A stretch of 64,000 nt of DNA, from positions 1 through 64,000 of the forward strand of contig CAZKBQ010000012.1 in assembly GCA_964550855.1 (NCBI GenBank), given 5' to 3'. This stretch comes from JAGOBP01 sp964550855 (GTDB lineage Bacteria > Chloroflexota > Anaerolineae > Fen-1058). This document shows positions 50,951 to 61,400 of this stretch, one piece after another. The notes beneath the pieces are model-generated. The model did no database searches, had not been told where the DNA came from, and saw only the letters and a list, made by a program, of their open reading frames with translations. Numbering within the stretch: position 1 is the first letter of the stretch; every line of letters begins with the position of its first letter. The translations under genes were made by a program, and so were the position numbers.

Positions 50951-51364
50951 TTACTGTTCCAACGCCTGCTGCAGCGTCAACACCTCGGGCAACGACGCAA
51001 AAGGGAATCTGAGAAAATGATCGCTGCCGGTGAGTTTGATCGCCATTTGCGGCGGCGGCCCGGCTTCGACCACGACTTCTTCGATCGCTTCCAGCCGCAC
51101 CAGATAGCTCTCACGATCGGCCGCCAGCAAGTCGGCGAGCGGTTGCGAGTTCAAACGGGCTTCGCGCTGCTCGATCTCCCGCACACCCCGATCGGCTGCG
51201 GCGCGCGACACCAGTCGCCCGGCCTCATCGCGCGCATAATACTTCAGCGCACCGGCATTGCCGGTGCGAATCAGGTACAGGCCGTCCTCGCCCAGCACCA
51301 GCGAATACACTTTGTGGAAGCCAAAGCCCACCGAGCGGACGACTTTATCGAAACGCAGATTCAT
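50951..51364 (-). CDS. Conserved hypothetical protein, PH-like
   Basis: I do not recognise this 137-residue soluble protein. The first half (VYSLVLGEDGLYLIRTGN) and the last (SDHFLRFPFASLPEVLTL) look like a beta-rich PH- or GRAM-like fold with a charged helix between. It has no signal peptide. The ATG overlaps the stop of the histidine phosphatase gene by four bases, so the two are translationally coupled. Confidence 0.7.
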   Translation of the reverse strand: MNLRFDKVVRSVGFGFHKVYSLVLGEDGLYLIRTGNAGALKYYARDEAGRLVSRAAADRGVREIEQREARLNSQPLADLLAADRESYLVRLEAIEEVVVEAGPPPQMAIKLTGSDHFLRFPFASLPEVLTLQQALEQ

Positions 51365-51987
51365 GCTTCACCCAGATGACGGGTATCGTTGGCCGTTACC
51401 AACTCCCAGCCGTGATGGCCGCCGATTGAAAACGGCCGCCAGTGAAACACGCCCGTGTGGCGGATGTTGACGAAGGCGCTTAGATTGTTTTCCAGCGGAA
51501 TGCCCAAGAAATGAAAGAACAACGTCTCGATGACGCCGCCGTGCGAGACCACTGCCACCTTCCGATTGGCTTCGGCGGCGACGATGGCGGCAATCGCGGC
51601 GGCGGCGCGCTGCTGGAGTTCGCGCCATGTCTCGCTGCCCGGCGAGGCACGTTGATCCACGTATTGCCGGACCTTCAGCCACAGTTCCATAATCTGGCCC
51701 GGCGTCGAGCCGGGCGGCACGTCCAGATGAATCTCGCGCAAATCGTCGCGTGTCTGAATCGGCAGGCCGGTCGCGTCGCTCACGGCCTGCGCGGTCTGTT
51801 GCGCGCGCAACAACGGACTGGCGTACAAGGCGTCGGGTCTGACGCGCTGGGCCAGGTATGCACCCAGCCGCCGCGCCTGCTCGAAGCCGCGCCCGGTCAG
51901 GCCGTCTTCGTCTTCAGGGATCAGCGCGCCGTCGCCGTCGGCGCTAAGCTGCCGACCATGACGGATAAGATAGAGTTCGGTTGGCAT
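51361..51987 (-). CDS. Histidine phosphatase family protein
   Basis: The 208-residue protein is a phosphoglycerate mutase-like phosphatase. The catalytic motif LIRHGR is at residues 7-12, the second catalytic part in VVSHGGVIETLFF near 150, and YASPLLRAQQTAQAV gives the usual phosphate pocket. The substrate is unknown. It heads a run of genes leading to the FKBP pair. It lies after a short simple repeat (51986-52003) that separates it from the aminotransferase. Confidence 0.92.
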   Translation of the reverse strand: MPTELYLIRHGRQLSADGDGALIPEDEDGLTGRGFEQARRLGAYLAQRVRPDALYASPLLRAQQTAQAVSDATGLPIQTRDDLREIHLDVPPGSTPGQIMELWLKVRQYVDQRASPGSETWRELQQRAAAAIAAIVAAEANRKVAVVSHGGVIETLFFHFLGIPLENNLSAFVNIRHTGVFHWRPFSIGGHHGWELVTANDTRHLGEA

Positions 51988-52027
51988 GATGAATGATGAG
52001 TGATGCGCCGCCGATTATATCACACGC

Positions 52028-53176
52028 TCAGGCCGATACTTGCGGCAGCTGCACCCGGAGCGCGTCGATCAGCGCGTCCACGTCGGCGCGGGTGTTGTAA
52101 CCCTGAATGGATACGCGCACGAAATGACGCTCGTTCCAGTGGATGACGGGAATTTCGATGTGATGCTCGTCGTACAGGCGGCGCTTCAACTCGTCGAGGT
52201 CGCACGACGGCAGGGGCAGGGCGGACATCTGGCTGAACCATGCCGGCTCATCGGGCGTGAGGGGGAGCAGGCCGGTCAGGGCTGTTGCCTGCTCGCGCGC
52301 ATAGCGCACCAGCTCATGACACTGGCGGCGGACTTGCGGCCAATTGTGCTCGCGGCAGAATTGAATGGCAGCCGGGACGCTGAGATACGCCGCGATGTCG
52401 CGCGTGCCCTGCCATTCCTGCTCATCGATGAAACGCGATGCAGTTGGCTTTTCCGCCTCCCAGCCCCAGCTCACGACCAGCGGCTCGACCAGCTGCTGCA
52501 CGTCGCGGCGGGCATACAGGAAGGCGCTGCCCTTGGGCGACATCAACCACTTGTGGCAGTTCGACGAGTAGAAGTCCGCGCCCAGTTCGCGCAGGTTCAG
52601 ATCGATCTGGCCGACGGCGTGCGCGCCGTCGATGATGGTCAAAAGGCCGCGCTCCCGCGCCCGATCGATCAACGGTTTGATCGGAAACGTGATCGCCGTG
52701 GGCGAGGTGAGGTGACTGATGAAGAGTACCCGCGTCCGATCGGTGACGCCCGCCCATACGGTTTCGACGACATCGTCGGCAGATTCGATCGGAATGGGCA
52801 CGGGCCGCCGGATATATCTGGCGCCATGCTTCGCGCAGAGAAACCGCCACGTCCGATCGAGCGCGCCGTATTCGTGATCGGTGGACAAGACTTCGTCGCC
52901 GGGGCGCAGCTCAAGCGATCGGGCCACGGTGTTCAAGCCCACCGTGGCATTGGTGACGTAGGTGACCTCATCGGCGTCTGCGCCGACGAAGTCCGCCAGC
53001 GCCGATCGGGCTGCGTGCATCAGATCGGCGAAGCGCCGCCCCAGGAATTCGACGGGTTGTCGTTCCAACTCGCGCTGCCAGCGTTGATACTCTTCAAACA
53101 CCGGACGCGGGCAGGCGCCGAATGAGCCGTGATTCAGAAAGATGACGCCCGGATCGAGCAGGAAGAGATCGCGCAT
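52028..53176 (-). CDS. Class V aminotransferase (isopenicillin-N epimerase/CefD-like)
   Basis: The 382-residue PLP enzyme starts with DPGVIFLNHGSFGACPRPV, the standard CefD-like N-terminus. The PLP Lys lies in SSNCHKWLMSPKGSAFLYAR, with IDGAHAVGQIDLN just before it and a VSIQGYNTRADVDAL end. Members act as epimerases, cysteine desulfurases or lyases; sequence does not tell which. It follows a VOC gene after 12 bp on the same strand. Confidence 0.9.
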   Translation of the reverse strand: MRDLFLLDPGVIFLNHGSFGACPRPVFEEYQRWQRELERQPVEFLGRRFADLMHAARSALADFVGADADEVTYVTNATVGLNTVARSLELRPGDEVLSTDHEYGALDRTWRFLCAKHGARYIRRPVPIPIESADDVVETVWAGVTDRTRVLFISHLTSPTAITFPIKPLIDRARERGLLTIIDGAHAVGQIDLNLRELGADFYSSNCHKWLMSPKGSAFLYARRDVQQLVEPLVVSWGWEAEKPTASRFIDEQEWQGTRDIAAYLSVPAAIQFCREHNWPQVRRQCHELVRYAREQATALTGLLPLTPDEPAWFSQMSALPLPSCDLDELKRRLYDEHHIEIPVIHWNERHFVRVSIQGYNTRADVDALIDALRVQLPQVSA

Positions 53177-53188
53177 GAAGCCTGTTCC

Positions 53189-53647
53189 TCAGGCCGACCA
53201 CGCCTGCAACTCGATGATGTTGCCTTCGGGATCGGTGACGTAGCACCACGTCACTTTTGCGCCGGTGGCGATTGAGGTGGTGACGACTTCGCCCACCGCC
53301 CGGCCGCCGGCGGCAAGCACGGCTTGGCGCGCGGCCGGCACATCATCCACTGCAAAGGCGATGTGCGCGAAGCCGGGTCGATTGACCGCCGGGGCGGGCT
53401 TTTCTTCCAGCGAAGTGTAAGTGAAGATTTCCAGCGTGGGGCCGCTGTCGCCGTAGCCGGGCAGACGCAGGTGCATACCGCGCAGGTGCGCGCCGGGCAC
53501 GCCGGTTCCCGCTTCCATGATCGGGCCGCTGAGATCGCGCTCTGGCGGAACGGGCACGCAGCCAAACACGCGCTGGTAAAAATCGGCCAGCGCGCGCCAG
53601 TCGCGAGCGATGAGGTTGGTGTGGGCATAACGGGCTTGAAGGGACAT
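53189..53647 (-). CDS. VOC (glyoxalase/bleomycin resistance) family protein
   Basis: The 152-residue protein has the paired beta-alpha-beta units of vicinal-oxygen-chelate proteins. AHTNLIARDWRALADFYQRV starts the first unit, FAHIAFAVDDVPAARQAVL the second, and YVTDPEGNIIELQAW is the usual end. His and Glu ligand positions look intact. The substrate is unknown. The ATG at 53647 was chosen to match the family start. Confidence 0.9.
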   Translation of the reverse strand: MSLQARYAHTNLIARDWRALADFYQRVFGCVPVPPERDLSGPIMEAGTGVPGAHLRGMHLRLPGYGDSGPTLEIFTYTSLEEKPAPAVNRPGFAHIAFAVDDVPAARQAVLAAGGRAVGEVVTTSIATGAKVTWCYVTDPEGNIIELQAWSA

Positions 53648-53699
53648 GATTGAGTGAATTCTGGATCCTCCGAACATCCTCGCCATAACGGCCGCATAA

Positions 53700-53775
53700 C
53701 GATGGAAAACGAGTGAAGAGCGATCCTCGCCGAATCACTCTTCACTCATTACTCGTTACTCATCACTCATCACTC
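53700..53775. repeat. Simple repeat, ACTCATTACTCGTTACTCATC type, with hairpin
   Basis: GAGTGAAGAG near 53710 pairs with CTCTTCACTC near 53738, and a run of ACTCATTACTCGTTACTCATCACTC-type units follows up to the stop of the molybdenum hydroxylase gene. Related repeats lie at 15089-15116 and 63838-63905. Confidence 0.7.
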
Positions 53776-55988
53776 ATTCCCGCTTTACTCTTGATCGCCT
53801 TCAACACCCGATCGGGCGTCAGCGGGAATGAATCGAACCAGATGCCGATGGCGTCCTTGACCGCCGCGCACACGGCGGGCGCAAAGGGCAGATAGGGCAT
53901 CTCGCCCATGCCGCGCGCCCCCCACGGCCCCAGCGGATCGGGATATTCCAGGATGAGCGAGTTGATCTCTTGAGGCACATCCAGCACGGTCGGGATCAGG
54001 TAGTTGCTCAAATACGGCGTGAGCACCTGTCCGTCCTTCATCTGGAAGTTTTCCGTAATGGTGTAGCCCTGCGCCTGCACGATCGCGCCTTCGATCTGGC
54101 CGCGCACCTGCGCCGGGTTGATGGCCTTGCCCACGTCGTCGGCGCACCACGCGCGCAGCACGCGCACGTGCCCCGTTTCCACATCGACTTCCACTTCGAC
54201 CGCTTCGGCCGCGTAGCCGTAAGCGAAGTTGGGTTCGCTCTTGCCGGTTTCCGGATCATACGGTGTGGTTCTGGGGGCCACCCACGCATATTCGACAAAG
54301 GCCGGCCGCTCTTCCTCCTGCCACTTCTTCAAGGCCCGTTCGGCCGCGCCGCGAATGGAGTTGCCCATCATAAACGTCATGCGCGAAGCCGACACACTGC
54401 CGGAGTTGCCGCTGCTGATCGTATCGGAGACCACCAGCCGCACTTTATCGAGCGGCAGGCCCAGGGCCTCGGCCGCCATCTGCCGCATCACAGTGTGCGT
54501 GCCCTGGCCGACTTCGGCGGCGGCGTGATACACGATGGCCTCTTCGATGTCGGCGCCGCCGCGCAGTTCCAACCGCACCACCGATCGTTCCACCGCCCCG
54601 AACGAGAAGCCCACGTTCTTATAGCCGATGGCGAGGCCGAGGCCATAGCGTTTGGCTGGATCGATCGTTGACGCCCGCGCCGCGCGCTGCCAGCGGCCGT
54701 CGGCATCCCTGGTCCAGCCCGCTTCCAGCGCGCATTTTTCCAGCACCTGCGCGATGCTGACCCCCTTCGGGATCGGCGTGCCCACCGACAAAATCGAACC
54801 TTCGCGCAGCACGTTCTTCAGGCGCAGCTCCACCGGATCCATGCCCAGTTTTTCGGCCAGCTTGTTCATCTGCATTTCGGCTTCAAATTCGCCCTGCGGG
54901 CCGCCGAAGCCGCGAAACGCACCGGTCAGCACGTTGTTGGTGAAGACGGTGTAAGTATCGACTTTGATGTTGGGGATGTCGTACGGGCCGGTGCAGGTGA
55001 GCGTGGTGTTGCCCTGCACTTTGGTCGAAGTGCCCGCGTAGGGTCCCGCGTCGGCGATGACCTCCACCTGCGCGGCGAGCAGTTTGCCGTCGGCGCGCGC
55101 CCCCCACGTCGCCTTGAGCCGCATGGGGTGACGCTTGTGATGGCCGATGATGGACTCTTCGCGCGACCAGATGATCTTGACCGGCCGCCTGAGTTTCCAC
55201 GCGGCCAGCGCCAACACCACCTGCACCGACATATCCTCGCGTCCACCAAACGCGCCGCCGATGGCGGGATAGATCACGCGGACTTGATCGTGCGGCAGGT
55301 TTAGCGCGTGGGCGATCTGCTCCTGGTCTTCGTACGTCCACTGGCCGCCCACGACCACGGTGACGCGGCCTGCTTCGTCGATGTAGCCCAGGCCGGCTTC
55401 CGGCTGCAAAAAGGCGTGTTCCTGGTATGGTGTGGTGTATTCGCCCACGACGATGGCCGCGCATTGATCCCAGACTTCGTCCACATTGCCCTTGCGGACG
55501 CGGTAATGCTGGAGGATGTTGCCGGGCCGATCGGGTTGAATCTGGATCGCGCCCTCTTTCATCGCCTCAAGCGGATCAGTGATGATCGGCAGATCCTCGT
55601 ACTCCACTTCGATCAAATCCCGCGCGTGCGCGGCCTGTTGTTCGGTTTCTGCGACGATGAGGGCCACCTGATCGCCGACGAAGCGGACGTGATCGCCCCA
55701 CGGTTTGGTGCTGCCCGGCCCGCACAGCACGGGCTGATCGGGGATGCCGAGGCCATACTCGTTGTTGGGCACGTCCTTGGCGGTGAAGATGGCGATCACG
55801 CCCGGGGCCTGCTCGGCCCGGCTCGTATCGATCGATTTCACGATCGCGTGCGGGCGGTGCGCAAACAGGATCTTCATGTGCGCCATGTTGTCCATGACGA
55901 GATCGCCCGGATAGCGGGCCTCGCCGGTGACTTTGGCCACCGCGTCAACGCGCAGAATGTTGGAACCGACGATGGTTGTGTCAGACAT
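53763..55988 (-). CDS. Xanthine dehydrogenase-family molybdopterin-binding subunit, orphan
   Basis: The 741-residue protein is the large subunit of a molybdenum hydroxylase. DAVAKVTGEARYPGDL starts the hammerhead domain, IGGAFGGRED and GAFRGFGGPQGEFEAE are cofactor-binding segments, GQGTHTVMRQMAAEALG follows, and GPWGARGMGEMP carries the catalytic Glu. Usual FAD and 2Fe-2S subunits are not next to it. The substrate cannot be read. A MocA-like gene 5 kb downstream and selD elsewhere in the window are compatible with cofactor supply. The last bases lie in a simple repeat. Confidence 0.92.
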   Translation of the reverse strand: MSDTTIVGSNILRVDAVAKVTGEARYPGDLVMDNMAHMKILFAHRPHAIVKSIDTSRAEQAPGVIAIFTAKDVPNNEYGLGIPDQPVLCGPGSTKPWGDHVRFVGDQVALIVAETEQQAAHARDLIEVEYEDLPIITDPLEAMKEGAIQIQPDRPGNILQHYRVRKGNVDEVWDQCAAIVVGEYTTPYQEHAFLQPEAGLGYIDEAGRVTVVVGGQWTYEDQEQIAHALNLPHDQVRVIYPAIGGAFGGREDMSVQVVLALAAWKLRRPVKIIWSREESIIGHHKRHPMRLKATWGARADGKLLAAQVEVIADAGPYAGTSTKVQGNTTLTCTGPYDIPNIKVDTYTVFTNNVLTGAFRGFGGPQGEFEAEMQMNKLAEKLGMDPVELRLKNVLREGSILSVGTPIPKGVSIAQVLEKCALEAGWTRDADGRWQRAARASTIDPAKRYGLGLAIGYKNVGFSFGAVERSVVRLELRGGADIEEAIVYHAAAEVGQGTHTVMRQMAAEALGLPLDKVRLVVSDTISSGNSGSVSASRMTFMMGNSIRGAAERALKKWQEEERPAFVEYAWVAPRTTPYDPETGKSEPNFAYGYAAEAVEVEVDVETGHVRVLRAWCADDVGKAINPAQVRGQIEGAIVQAQGYTITENFQMKDGQVLTPYLSNYLIPTVLDVPQEINSLILEYPDPLGPWGARGMGEMPYLPFAPAVCAAVKDAIGIWFDSFPLTPDRVLKAIKSKAGMSDE

Positions 55989-56054
55989 GAGAACCTCGAA
56001 AAATTGAGTACAGCCCCCGTTCTGTACCAGGTATGGTGTGTGTCGGCCTGTCGC

Positions 56055-56558
56055 TCAGCGCGGCGGCAGGGTGGGCTGCAAAAAGTCGGCCGCTGCCCAG
56101 CCTTCAGTCCCGTTGGGATCGCGCAGCTGCCACCATGTCAACTCGTCGGCGTCTCGCGGCCCGCCGATCACTTCCAGCACCTCGCCGTTGCCCAGCGTGC
56201 GAATGATCTGCGCGGTGCGGCCCGGATCGCGCCGGAAGTTCACGCCTTCCACCACGGCCACATAGCCGCCCACGGCAATGGTCGTCGGCGCGGGCTGAGT
56301 GGGCGTGGGCGTGGGTGCCGGCGTCGGGGTGGGGACGAGTGTCACGGTCGGGCGCAGCACCGTGGCCGTGGGCGTGGGCGTGGGCGGAACCTGCGTCAGG
56401 GTGTTCACCGCCGATCGGCCCAACGCGGCGCAGATAAACACCGACACGATGGCGACGCCTGACAAGATCAGCCATTCGCGCCACGATAGATCCGTCTGGC
56501 CCGGTCGCGGCCGAATGTTGACCGCCGGTTTTGGTTTGGATGTTGGTACTTGAGACAT
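56055..56558 (-). CDS. Membrane-anchored SH3-domain protein, copy 1
   Basis: The 167-residue protein has one membrane helix (about residues 27-50), a Pro/Thr spacer (about 55-92) and an SH3b domain (about 97-160: VEGVNFRRDPGRTAQII and EGWAAADFLQ). Bacterial SH3 domains often bind peptidoglycan. It is the last gene of the operon with the amidase and PP2C phosphatase. The following paralogue suggests duplication. Confidence 0.87.
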   Translation of the reverse strand: MSQVPTSKPKPAVNIRPRPGQTDLSWREWLILSGVAIVSVFICAALGRSAVNTLTQVPPTPTPTATVLRPTVTLVPTPTPAPTPTPTQPAPTTIAVGGYVAVVEGVNFRRDPGRTAQIIRTLGNGEVLEVIGGPRDADELTWWQLRDPNGTEGWAAADFLQPTLPPR

Positions 56559-56623
56559 GGAACCTCAATTCGATAGTTGATGCTTGATTTTGGATTGCGG
56601 CACGAAGGCCGGCACTTACATCG

Positions 56624-57154
56624 CTAAGGCGCAGCCGCCGGGATGAGAAACCGCTCGGCTGCCCAGCCCTGCGCGCCGTCTGATGGATCTTCCAGCCGCC
56701 ACCAGGTCAGATCGTCGGCCTGGCGCGGACCTTCCAGAATCTTCAACCGTGTGCCATCGGTCACGGTTTTGAGCGTGGTCGATTGCAAACCCGGATCCGA
56801 ACGCAGGCGCAGCGCCGAGCCGGTGCCCGATACGATCGCTTCACCGCCGACAAACAAGCCCTCCGGCGTGGGCGACGGCGCCGGCGTGGGTGACACCAGC
56901 GGCGTGGGCGCGGGCGTGTCGGTGGGCGGCACCGGCGACGGCGTAATGGTGATCACGCGCGCGGTGGGCGCCGGGCCGCCGTTTGAAGCGAACGGTCGGG
57001 CGCTGACGGCCAACCCGAAAGCGGCCAGACACATCGTCCCCAGTAGCAGCCCGAAGAGCGGGCCCAGCCACCACGGCCCGCCGCCCGGCCGGTGCGATCG
57101 GGCCTGCACCCGCCGCACGGCTTGATTTTCAGTTCCGCGCGGAGGGGTGCTCAA
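56624..57154 (-). CDS. Membrane-anchored SH3-domain protein, copy 2
   Basis: The 176-residue protein has the same layout as the downstream copy: a membrane helix near 30-50, a Pro/Thr spacer and an SH3b domain (SALRLRSDPGLQSTTLKTV and QGWAAERFLIP). The ATG overlaps the stop of the PP2C phosphatase gene by four bases. It probably binds cell wall and links the operon to the amidase encoded first. Confidence 0.87.
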   Translation of the reverse strand: MSTPPRGTENQAVRRVQARSHRPGGGPWWLGPLFGLLLGTMCLAAFGLAVSARPFASNGGPAPTARVITITPSPVPPTDTPAPTPLVSPTPAPSPTPEGLFVGGEAIVSGTGSALRLRSDPGLQSTTLKTVTDGTRLKILEGPRQADDLTWWRLEDPSDGAQGWAAERFLIPAAAP

Positions 57155-58419
57155 TCGATCGCCGCCACCAGCAGGGTAATGTCATCGAACTGCGGCGCAT
57201 TGCCTTGAAAGGCGCGCACGCCGTCAAAGATCGCATCGGCCAGCGCGGCCGCCGTGCGATGCTCGGCCTCGATAATGGCGCGCAGCCGATCGAGGCCGAA
57301 GCGCTCGCCGGCCGGATTGATCGCATCGGGCACACCATCGCTGTACGCCACCAACCGATCGCCCGCGCGCAGCTCCACGGTGCGCTCTTCCACGCGCAAG
57401 CCGCCCAGCATGCCCAGAAAACGCCCGGCGCCATCCAGGATGTCCACCGAACCGTCGGCGTGCAGCAGCATCGGCCGATCGTGGCCGGCGCGCACGTAAT
57501 TCAGCTGGCGCAAATCCATGTGCAGCACGCCGTAGAACGCGGTCACAAACATGTTGTCGTCCGACGAGACATCCAGCAGCAGCTCATTAACGGTGTTCAC
57601 CACATCGCGCGGCGACAGGGTGCGGCGCGCCTCGGTCATGAACAGCGCCCGCGAGATCGCCATGAAAAATGCCGCCTGGATGCTCTTATCGGACACGTCG
57701 GCGATCAGCACGCCCACGTGCTGATCGTCCAGTAGAAACGCATCGTAAAAATCGCCGCCCACTTCGCGTGCCGGCTGAGCGCGCGCCGCAAAGGTCACGC
57801 CGCTCAACGCCGGGAACTCCAACGGCAAGATCGAGCGCTGCACCTGCGCCGCCACTTCCAGATCGCGCTTCACGCGCGCGCTTTGCAGCAATTCGGCCTG
57901 GGCGGCCTGCAGCTCCCGATAGGCTTTGCGCAGCTCCTCGTTCTTCGACTCCAATTCGCCGATCTGCTGCCGCATGGTATCGCGCAAGATCGTATACGCC
58001 TGAGTCAGCAGCGTCATGGCCAGTGACGGACTGTGCTGCAGCACCTGATCGAAGATGTTCTCGGTGATCTCGATCACCTGCACCTCTGTGGCCGCCGTCA
58101 CCGTGGCGCTGCGCGGTGCATCGTCCACCAGCGCCATCTCGCCGAAGAACTCGCCCGGCCCGCGCAGCGCCAGCAGTCGCTCGCCGCCGTCGCTCAGCCG
58201 CTGCGTAATGCGCACGATGCCGCTCTGCAGCACGTAAAACGTGTGCTCGATCTCGCCCTCGTGGCACAGCACGGTGTCGATCGGATAGTGCTTGAGCGTG
58301 GCCACCTGCCGCAGCCGCTGAAGATCGGCCGGCGACACGCGATTGAAGGCGGCGCGCAACGTGGTCGTCGCAGTTGGGCCGATGGGGGCTTCGAAGTCGG
58401 TCATGACTTGGCTGTTCAC
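57151..58419 (-). CDS. Cyclic-nucleotide-binding SpoIIE-type PP2C phosphatase
   Basis: The 422-residue protein has an N-terminal cNMP-binding (CRP-like) domain (about residues 25-135, GPGEFFGEMALVDDAPRSATV being the phosphate-binding cassette), a coiled coil (about 140-190) and a C-terminal SpoIIE/RsbU phosphatase domain. Metal-binding motifs are EVGGDFYDAF, VLIADVSDK and the final FDDITLLV. It should dephosphorylate an anti-sigma-factor antagonist or other protein under cyclic nucleotide control. I kept the GTG at 58419; an ATG at 58404 is the alternative. Confidence 0.9.
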   Translation of the reverse strand: MNSQVMTDFEAPIGPTATTTLRAAFNRVSPADLQRLRQVATLKHYPIDTVLCHEGEIEHTFYVLQSGIVRITQRLSDGGERLLALRGPGEFFGEMALVDDAPRSATVTAATEVQVIEITENIFDQVLQHSPSLAMTLLTQAYTILRDTMRQQIGELESKNEELRKAYRELQAAQAELLQSARVKRDLEVAAQVQRSILPLEFPALSGVTFAARAQPAREVGGDFYDAFLLDDQHVGVLIADVSDKSIQAAFFMAISRALFMTEARRTLSPRDVVNTVNELLLDVSSDDNMFVTAFYGVLHMDLRQLNYVRAGHDRPMLLHADGSVDILDGAGRFLGMLGGLRVEERTVELRAGDRLVAYSDGVPDAINPAGERFGLDRLRAIIEAEHRTAAALADAIFDGVRAFQGNAPQFDDITLLVAAID

Positions 58420-58438
58420 CTGCGCGGGCCGCCGTCGA

Positions 58439-61400
58439 TCACGGCACGCAGATCTGCACCTGCACGTCGTCCACGATCAGGCCGGTCACTCCGGCCGCCG
58501 ACTTGTTGTAGGCCGCAAACCGCAGCCCGATCGCCTGGCCGGCGTATGGCAACAGATCGGCTTGCAGCGTCGTCCACTGCGGATCGTTAATCCGATCGTA
58601 CATCACGTAGTCCAACACCGTGGTGCCGCTCAAAATGGCGACATACTGCAGATTGTTCAGATCGTCGGAATAGCGATAGCGCGCGAACGACAGCGTGGCC
58701 GTGATCGCCTGGGCCGGAATCGTCACGTTCTGCTGGATGGACGAGAAGCCCGTGATCGATCCGCTGCTCGCCACTTTGCCCACGCGCGCCGCCCATTGCC
58801 CCGTGTTGACGATGTCGCCGACGACGGCTGCCGGCGGATTTTGCGACGGCGTCTGCCAGCCGGCCAGACTGCCATTTTCAAAGCCGCCGTTGACGATGAC
58901 GTTGGAGCAGTTGCCCGCGACCGGCGGCGCTTCCGTTTCAAGGTTGTGCGCCACCAGCGGCAGATGCGTCTTCAACGACGACGTGCTGAACGTCGCGACG
59001 TTTGACCAGCCCGATTGATTACCGGCCGCGTCAAAGGCGCGCACGCGCCACACATGCAGCCCGTCGGTGACGACCAGCCGCGCGCTCAACTGCGGACTGG
59101 GCAGCGTGTGCGTCACGCCGTCGAGGGTCAACTCAAACCCGATCGGGTCACCGCCGCCCGTCCACTCGAACTGCGGCGCCACCGCCAGCATCGAGATGCC
59201 GCCGGTCGGCGTGATGATAACCGGCACAATCGGCGGCACGGTGTCAAGCGTAAAGGTCACAGCCGCCGGCGACGCATCCACCGCCGAGGCGGTTTTGGCC
59301 CGCGCCCGCAGCGCGTACGCGCCGTCGGCCAGCGCCGGCAATCCGTAATTCCACGTTGACGCGCCCGCGGCGTTCAGCCAGAGTTCAGTGGTGCTGCTAA
59401 AGGTTGTTCCATTGTAAAAGATCGAATCGCTCACGCGCTTGATCGACACTTCGACGCCGGTGGCCTGGCTGCTGGCCGCGCCATAAAACGCGGGCAGCGT
59501 CTTCACAAACGCTTCGCCGACCGGCGACAGGATGGTTGTGTCCAGATCAGCCGGCAGACACGCGCCCAGATAGTTGATGACGCGCGCCATCACCGCCTGC
59601 CGCGCGCTCAGCGGATAGATCGTTTCAAACGGGAATCCCGCGTACACCAGACGGGTGCAGCCGCTGGCATATTGCACCGCGGCCGTGCCGCCCGTATTAT
59701 ACACTAAGGCCGCGCTCGATCCGTTGATGGGACTGAAGACATCGGGCCAATCAGCGTCGTATGTGCCGTGCGTGCCGTCGTCAAAGCTGATCACGTTCAG
59801 GCCGGCGAATATACCGCCCGCCGTCGGCTGCGCCGTGTACGTGTTGGCGTCGTCCTGCACAAACGCCGCCCGCAGCGTGTTGGCGTAAAAGGCCGTATTC
59901 TTCAGATCGAAACCGATCTCCGAGCCGCTGATGAACAGCCCGCCGCCGCCGTTGAGAAAGGTCGTCAACTGGGCCTGATCGCCGGCCGTCAGCGGCGTGA
60001 ACGGCGACTGCTCCTCACCCGCGATCCAATCGACGATGGCGTAATTGCCCAGGCTGATGGTCGACTCGCCGACGGCTGCGTGCAGCGCGCTGTCGAACGG
60101 CAGCGAGATCACTTCGGCGTGCTGGATGATGTAATCCTGTCGGTTGATTCGATCGACAAACATGCGGCGGCTGATCCCCTCCGGCGGATCGTTCTGCTGC
60201 ACATCGCCCAGCCGATCGATCCGCTCGAACCCGTAGACGACGAGCAGCGGCGCGAGACCGCTGGCAGCCGCGCGCGCCGCCAGCACCGGCGTGGGCAGCG
60301 ATTCGCCGCCCGCGTTGACGCCCGCCACCTTCACATAGATCAGCTGATTCGGCGCGAGCTGGGTCAGCGTGTACGTCGTCGCGGCCACGTCGATGGGCTC
60401 CTGCCAGCCAAAACCGTCGGCGCTCAGATACACTCGATAGCTCGTGGTCGCGTCGCCCAGCGGGCCGTCGCCGTCGGTCGGGCCGGGCTGCCACTTCAGC
60501 GTGATTTGTCCCACGCCGCTGTTGCGCACCGTCAACTGCACGGGCGGTTCGGGCGCATAGATCAACGGCACCGCCGGATCGATCGAGTGCCAGTACTTGA
60601 CCAGCCCGTGATAGATCGCCCGCGCCGAAAGCTGCGCAAAGCGCGGATCTTTCATCGCCTCCACATCGGTCGGATTGTCATGGAAGCCGTTTTCGATCAG
60701 GATGCCGGGCATCGACGATAGCTGGCCCACTTCGCCCAGATCGCGCTGGAGCTTGCCCCGATCGGGCCAGGCTGCGTCCCACTGCGCGTGAATGGCGTCC
60801 AATAGTTCGGTGTGGACAAAGCTTTGCAACGTGGTGCTGCCGGCCGTGGGCGTTAGATATACGTAGGTCTCCGTACCGCGCGCGGTGGTATAGCCGCTGG
60901 CGCCGTTGGTGTGCAGCGAGATGTACACAGCGTCCTCGCCCGCCTCTTTCTCCCATTCGGCGTAGCGCGGCCTGATCCACACATCGCTGACGATGCCGGC
61001 GTCGGGCTGCCCCACCCATTTGGCGTACTGGCTGGCCTGCTCCTCCCAGCGCGGTTTGTTGCTGGGCGGCGCGCCATTCAGCGAGACATCGCCGCGCCCG
61101 CCACCCACGCGGACGGCGTCGGCGAGGACGTTGAGGCCGGGCACACTCGATCGGTTGGTGACGATCACGCGGGCGGGCTGTCCGCCATAGAACGGATAAC
61201 TGCCGAGGTAGCGCCAGTTGTTGGTATCGCGCGTCTGCGTGATGGTGACCGGTGTGGTTGCGCCCGCGTGCTCAATGGCGAAGTGCGCTTCGGCAGTGCG
61301 GTTGGTCGCCGCGCCGGGAAACCACACGTACACCGCATAGGTGCCGGCGACGGTCGGCGTAAACGTCCATGTCGCGGTGGCGGTGGCGCTGCCCGTCACC

